This document shows, piece by piece, positions 5,818 to 9,189 of a stretch of DNA of 9,189 nt; positions within the stretch are counted from its first letter, which is position 1; each line of letters opens with the position of its first letter. The position numbers and the translations under genes were made by a program. A model generated the notes under the pieces. It was not told the origin of the DNA. It saw only the letters and a list, made by a program, of their open reading frames with translations, and searched no databases. Source of the DNA: DASRTE01 sp035316885 (GTDB lineage Bacteria; Actinomycetota; Actinomycetes; Jiangellales; Jiangellaceae); the NCBI GenBank assembly GCA_035316885.1, contig DATHII010000137.1, forward strand, positions 1-9,189. The letters run 5' to 3'.

Positions 5818-7481
5818 ACGACGATCGGCGCCTCGGCCAGCCGGGCCCGGACCGGGTCCTCGGGAATGACCCACGGCGCCTCGGCGTCGGCGTCGGGATC
5901 CGCCCGCCACCGCCGCCCGACCCGGTCGACCGCCACCGGGTAGATGGTCAGTGAGCCGTCGGCGCCGATGTGCAGGCGCAGGAAGCTCTTGTGGTCCTCG
6001 ATGCCCAGGCCTGCGTACAGCTCATTGACATTGACCTGGAAGCGGCTGGCGACCAACAGGTAGGCGCCGACGATCCAGCAGTCGAGCACGGCGACGACGG
6101 GTCCGTACACGACGAGCGCCAGCAGGATCGACCAGGGGTTCGGCAGCTGAGCGATCGGGAGGCTCGTCCACACGGCCGTCCCGGCGACGCCGAGTGCGAC
6201 GTGCGGCACGGCGTGCAGGAGTGCGGCCACCCAGTGGCGGATCCTTCGCCGTTGGAGCGCCTGAACCACCGCGAACAGGACGGTTCCGGCGACGACGGCC
6301 GTGACGGCGATGGCGATGGGCGCGTTGAGCCAGCGGCCGTGGGCGGTCCGCATGGCGAACATCAGCAGGGTCTGCATGAGACCGAGCAGGATCAGGAAGC
6401 CGGGATTGCGCCACGGCAAGCGGGTGAAGACACTCCAGCCCAGCCGCCGCGATTGGGTCGGCGTCGGGAACGTTCCGGCCAGGTTGTAGAACTGAGGCTC
6501 GCTCGCCCTCCGCGCAAGCGTCGTCGGGGGCGGCACGGCGATGCGCCCGGGCAGGTGCGCCGTGCCAACCAGGTAGGCACCGCCCCCGCCGCACGTGATG
6601 AGCTGGCGGCCTCCGTCGGAACCGCCGTCTGCAAAGCGGGCGTAGTGGTGGGCGTCGCCGGTGAGCATGACCGGAACCTTGGCACCGGTCGGCTCGACGA
6701 CCGTGCGGAGGAAGTAGTCGGTGCTGTCGTAGGCCTCCCGGTCCTGCTGCGAGAGCACCCAGGTCGGCCGCGACAGGCAGACGATCACCCGGTCGCCCGG
6801 CCGGAGGTCACGCGCGGCGGCCTCGAAGTACCGCAGTTGAGGCTTGTCGATGTAGACGTCGAGCTGGGTGTCGATGGCGTAGAGCCACCATCGATGCGGC
6901 AATGCCACCGCGAAATAGCTGCGCTGCTGGCGGGTCCGCCAGCCGCCGACGCAGTCGCCTTGGGCGAACAGGCGCAGGAACGCGGTCAGCCCGTCGTACC
7001 AGTCGTGGTTGCCCGGCAGCGCGTAGAGGTCCGGCGTCCGCGGGGTCCGAACCGGCAGGGCCGCTCGGTACGGGCCCTTCCACCGGTTGCCGTACGCCGT
7101 GCCTGACGCGGTCGGGTACACCTGGTCGCCGCCGAGCACCAGCATCGCGCCGCGCGGCAGTTCGAGTGTTGGTCCGTCGGTCTGTCCGACGTCGAGCGTC
7201 GGCCGCGCGATCAGGGAGGCGATCGTGTAGGTCGCGTCGAACCCGTCTCCGACGTCGGCGGTGTAGTCGATCCAGAGCTCGTTCGCGCCGGAGTGGTCGA
7301 ACCGGAGGTCGCCGAGGACGGCCTGCATCTCGCGCTTGTCGAGATAGGCACCGAACAGGTCGGAGACGACCGTCCGGATGCCGGTCGCCACGAGGAGGCC
7401 GGGATTGAGCCAGGGCACGGCCTTCTGCGGGGTGAAGCCGAGTTCGACGGGGGACATGTCGCGCGGTCTGTGCTCACGCAT
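5814..7481 (-). CDS. calcineurin-like metallophosphoesterase with C-terminal membrane segments
   Basis: This 555-residue protein combines a metallophosphoesterase domain with a membrane anchor. Metal-binding motifs of the family are visible: GGDQVYP (117-123), GNHDWYDG (157-164) and GDAHHYAR (275-282). The usual first DxH motif is not seen; the corresponding region reads DVGDGFDATY (76-85), whose aspartates may replace it. After the enzyme domain come about four hydrophobic segments (roughly 360-379, 386-408, 416-440 and 450-478) and a short soluble tail. No signal peptide precedes the domain, so it probably faces the cytoplasm. The substrate is unknown; phosphomono- or diesters are possible. 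The ATG at 7479-7481 was chosen: AAGG lies 8 bases upstream, and TAAGGT 7 bases upstream could also be a -10. An in-frame ATG at 7617-7619 would run into the divergent nitrilase gene and encodes non-family sequence; ATG 7455-7457 is a weaker alternative. Its TAG stop overlaps that of the CGNR gene. Confidence 0.88.
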   Translation of the reverse strand: MREHRPRDMSPVELGFTPQKAVPWLNPGLLVATGIRTVVSDLFGAYLDKREMQAVLGDLRFDHSGANELWIDYTADVGDGFDATYTIASLIARPTLDVGQTDGPTLELPRGAMLVLGGDQVYPTASGTAYGNRWKGPYRAALPVRTPRTPDLYALPGNHDWYDGLTAFLRLFAQGDCVGGWRTRQQRSYFAVALPHRWWLYAIDTQLDVYIDKPQLRYFEAAARDLRPGDRVIVCLSRPTWVLSQQDREAYDSTDYFLRTVVEPTGAKVPVMLTGDAHHYARFADGGSDGGRQLITCGGGGAYLVGTAHLPGRIAVPPPTTLARRASEPQFYNLAGTFPTPTQSRRLGWSVFTRLPWRNPGFLILLGLMQTLLMFAMRTAHGRWLNAPIAIAVTAVVAGTVLFAVVQALQRRRIRHWVAALLHAVPHVALGVAGTAVWTSLPIAQLPNPWSILLALVVYGPVVAVLDCWIVGAYLLVASRFQVNVNELYAGLGIEDHKSFLRLHIGADGSLTIYPVAVDRVGRRWRADPDADAEAPWVIPEDPVRARLAEAPIVV

Positions 7482-7488
7482 GGGCAGG

Positions 7489-7498
7489 ACCTTACGGT
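7489..7498. promoter_or_regulatory. possible bidirectional -10 element ACCTTACGGT
   Basis: This lies in the 61-base gap between the phosphoesterase and nitrilase genes. TAAGGT on the - strand (7494-7489) and TACGGT on the + strand (7493-7498) both fit the TANNNT pattern and share the central TA. The - strand element is 7 bases before the phosphoesterase ATG; the + strand one would give a leader of roughly 38 bases carrying the nitrilase ribosome site. No convincing -35 was found for either. Confidence 0.35.
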
Positions 7499-7542
7499 GG
7501 AGGTACGAGCAACGTCCGCAGCGCCACGAGGGGAGATCGCGG

Positions 7543-8448
7543 ATGCGAGTGTTCACGGCCGCGGCCGTCCAGATCAGGCCTGCGCACGAGCGGTTGACCG
7601 CTGAGACCGTCAAGGCCAACGTCGACCATGCGGTCGACTACGTCGAGCGATGCGTCGACGCGACCGGTGCCTCGCTGGTCGTGCTCCCCGAAACCGTCAC
7701 GACCGGATTCACACCGGGCTGCACCGCCGAGGAGCTCTGGAACCTGCTCGGCGAGCCGGACGGCCCGACGGTCGCACCGCTGGCCGAGGTTGCCGGCCGA
7801 CAGGGCATTCACCTGATCTGGGGCACCTATTCGCGGGGGGAGGCGCCGGGGATCGTCTACAACGCAGCAATGCTCGCGGGCCCGTCGGGGTCGGTGCTCG
7901 GCGTGTACCGGAAGACCCATCCCTTCTGCACCGAGCTTCGCTCACGCGGCGGATGGGTCACGCCCGGGGACGACGTCTGCGTCGTCGAGACCGACCTGGG
8001 CCGGATCGCGATGATGGTGTGCTTCGACGGCGACTTCCCCGAGTTGGCCCGGATCATGGCCCTGCAGGGGGCCGAGGTGATCGCCCGGCCGTCGGCCCTG
8101 CTGCGGTCGGCCGACATCTGGGAGCTGACGAACCGCGCCCGGGCGTACGACAACCACGTCTACGTCGTGGGTGCCAACGCCGTCGGGACCGATCCAGCGG
8201 GGGTGCTGTACTTCGGCAACTCGATGATCGTGACTCCGACCGCCGAAGTGGTCGCCTGGGGCTCGACACACGAATCCTGGGTCAGCGCTCGCCTCGACCC
8301 TGCGCACGCGATGAGTGCGCTCACCCCAGGGTCGAGCGTGCGGCAGCAGTTCGACCACCTTGCCGAGCGCAACCTCTCGCTTCTGCGCCGGTACGCTGAC
8401 ACGTTGCTCGGTGAGGGCGCGACGTCGTTCCCGCACGGACAAGCCTGA
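7543..8448 (+). CDS. nitrilase-superfamily carbon-nitrogen hydrolase
   Basis: This 301-residue cytoplasmic enzyme would hydrolyse a C-N bond in an amide, carbamoyl or nitrile compound through a cysteine thioester. The catalytic set is complete: Glu50 in LVVLPETVTTGF, Lys124 in VYRKTHPF, Cys160 in MMVCFDGDFPE, and the supporting Glu131 in CTEL. The C-terminal strands include VYVVGANAVG and YFGNSMIVTP, usual for the alpha-beta-beta-alpha fold. Length is normal for aliphatic amidases and carbamoylases; VCFDGDFPE is closer to that group than to true nitrilases, but the substrate cannot be fixed. The ATG at 7543 is chosen because GAGGGGAG (7528-7535) lies 7 bases upstream and the protein begins MRVFTAAAVQ as the family does; an in-frame ATG at 7378 would overlap the divergent phosphoesterase and adds non-family residues. 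It converges on the serine-hydrolase-like gene with a 17-base gap. Confidence 0.93.
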   Translation: MRVFTAAAVQIRPAHERLTAETVKANVDHAVDYVERCVDATGASLVVLPETVTTGFTPGCTAEELWNLLGEPDGPTVAPLAEVAGRQGIHLIWGTYSRGEAPGIVYNAAMLAGPSGSVLGVYRKTHPFCTELRSRGGWVTPGDDVCVVETDLGRIAMMVCFDGDFPELARIMALQGAEVIARPSALLRSADIWELTNRARAYDNHVYVVGANAVGTDPAGVLYFGNSMIVTPTAEVVAWGSTHESWVSARLDPAHAMSALTPGSSVRQQFDHLAERNLSLLRRYADTLLGEGATSFPHGQA

Positions 8449-8465
8449 CCTCGAACCATCGGTGG

Positions 8466-9125
8466 TCAGCCACGTATCGTTGCGATCGCCTCGCGCCGGA
8501 GTGCGTCGCTGACGTCGAACGCCTGTCGCTGCGAAACGCTGCCGGCGATGGTGGCGTCAAGGTCCGGGTAGTGATACGAGAAGGTGTTCCAGAACCCGTT
8601 GTGTCCCCAACCGCGTTCCCCTGCGTCCTCGATCGCGCTGATGCCGAGCCCGTAGTCGTCCTGGTCGGGAGCCACCCGGGTCTCCGTCATGAGGCTCAGC
8701 GTCTCGGGCTTGCGAAAGACATCCCCCGTCAGCAGCGCGCGCGTGAAGACCGCCATGTCGCGAACGGTCGCGGCGAGCCCGCCGCCGCCGTACAGGTCGA
8801 ACGACGGGTCCCAGGCGTACGTGTCCACCTCTCCGACGAACTGATGTGCGCGATCCTTCACGCCGGCGGGAGTGGGCTCCAGCGTCTCCAGCCACGTGGC
8901 CTCGAGGCCGTTCGTATCGGGATGGTCGTCGACGAGGCCGTAGAGGAGCGCCGAGACGCGACCATGGAGTTCGCTCGTACGTGCGTCGGAGCAGTCCGCC
9001 GAGGGTGTGCCGAGCGTGGGCTGGTCGGTCGAGTCTGTGGTCGAGCAGCCGAGCGTCAGAACGGACAGGACGAGGACGGCGACCGTTGCCCTCGGGGCCG
9101 TTCGTCGATCAACGCGAGTGATCAT
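8466..9125 (-). CDS. secreted serine hydrolase (class C beta-lactamase-like) remnant lacking the SxxK half
   Basis: This 219-residue exported protein resembles only the C-terminal half of the beta-lactamase/DD-peptidase family. Residues 1-27 are a signal sequence with two basic clusters, a hydrophobic core (VAVLVLSVLTLGC) and a possible lipoprotein cysteine at 27, although Thr at -3 makes the lipobox imperfect. The family-like part begins near residue 72 (TNGLEATWLETLEP) and includes DLYGGGGLAATVRDMAVFTRALL (110-132), YGLGIS (158-163) and GHNGFWNTF (174-182), the equivalent of the KTG/HTG box. The catalytic SxxK and the YxN motif are absent, and only about 45 residues separate the signal sequence from the preserved half, where over 100 would be expected. 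An in-frame internal deletion is the simplest explanation; enzymatic activity is unlikely. The ATG at 9123-9125 follows GAGGGA (8-base spacing); the ATG at 9177-9179 is less likely because the signal peptide then begins too late. Confidence 0.72.
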   Translation of the reverse strand: MITRVDRRTAPRATVAVLVLSVLTLGCSTTDSTDQPTLGTPSADCSDARTSELHGRVSALLYGLVDDHPDTNGLEATWLETLEPTPAGVKDRAHQFVGEVDTYAWDPSFDLYGGGGLAATVRDMAVFTRALLTGDVFRKPETLSLMTETRVAPDQDDYGLGISAIEDAGERGWGHNGFWNTFSYHYPDLDATIAGSVSQRQAFDVSDALRREAIATIRG

Positions 9126-9189
9126 GACCGGGTCCCTCGTAGCACGTGCCTTGGTGTTCCACCTTGTTGGAAGGAGCATCGCAGCACGC
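9126..9189. promoter_or_regulatory. upstream region of the serine-hydrolase remnant with two small dyads
   Basis: The 64 bases before the - strand ATG hold its ribosome site (GAGGGA on the - strand), the 8-base palindrome GCACGTGC (9142-9149) and the dyad TTCCA-N6-TGGAA (9157-9172). No clear -10 or -35 was recognised. The dyads may be operator sites, but short palindromes occur by chance in GC-rich DNA. The region runs off the window edge. Confidence 0.3.

Noticed and set aside
5970..7106. 378-codon + strand frame opposite the phosphoesterase
   Set aside because: It has biased composition without motifs; the opposite strand encodes GNHD and GDAHH phosphoesterase motifs.
7378..7542. N-terminal extension of the nitrilase from an upstream ATG
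   Set aside because: It would overlap the divergent phosphoesterase, has no family similarity, and the ATG at 7543 has a strong ribosome site and a family-like start.
8446..8468. TGACC...GGTCA inverted repeat between the nitrilase and serine-hydrolase genes as a terminator
   Set aside because: The stem is only 5 bp with a 13-base loop and three pairs come simply from two convergent TGA stops; the alternative ACCA-TCGG-TGGT stem is only 4 bp. There is no T tract.

Overview
This window looks like a chromosomal segment from a high-GC Gram-positive bacterium (an actinomycete). The DNA is strongly GC-rich, codon third positions are almost all G or C, several starts are GTG, and the gene families are typical of Actinobacteria: a NarL/LuxR response regulator, a very large MalT-like ATPase with a SARP-type (wHTH-BTAD) end, a CGNR zinc-finger protein and an MFS_3-type exporter. 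A family such as Nocardioidaceae or Pseudonocardiaceae would fit, but the sequence does not decide it. No tRNA, rRNA, CRISPR array, insertion sequence or phage gene was seen.

Left block (1-3919, + strand): the 3' part of a NarL-type response regulator (cut by the window edge), a 59-residue protein starting at GTG 458 that is easily missed, and a 1074-residue regulator. The regulator has an N-terminal MalT-like P-loop ATPase, a TPR-like middle, and a C-terminal winged helix plus BTAD domain. These three look like one regulatory locus. Two strong dyads lie in its gaps: a 17-bp palindrome at 420-436 and a 10-bp-stem hairpin at 643-666.

Middle block (3921-5817): an MFS exporter (- strand) ends one base from the large regulator. 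It is transcribed divergently from a CGNR zinc-finger protein (+ strand) across a 55-bp AT-rich gap. Both starts lack a Shine-Dalgarno sequence and have a -10-like hexamer 6-8 bases before the ATG, which suggests leaderless transcripts. The dyad GTTAT-TG-ATAAC overlaps the exporter's -10. The likely reading is an efflux pump with its divergent regulator.

Right block (5814-9189): a membrane-anchored calcineurin-like phosphoesterase (- strand) shares a CTAG stop-codon tetramer with the CGNR gene. It is divergent from a nitrilase-superfamily amidohydrolase (+ strand) with an intact Glu-Lys-Glu-Cys set. The nitrilase converges on a secreted serine-hydrolase-like protein (- strand) that has lost the whole SxxK/Tyr catalytic half and is probably inactive or a deletion remnant.

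Genes are packed very tightly, with convergent gaps of 1, -3 and 17 bases, and there is no gene-free stretch over 300 bases. The most unusual items are the 59-residue protein with its dyads, the swapped-domain regulator, the leaderless divergent exporter/CGNR pair, and the catalytically gutted serine hydrolase. I see no clearly new multi-gene system.
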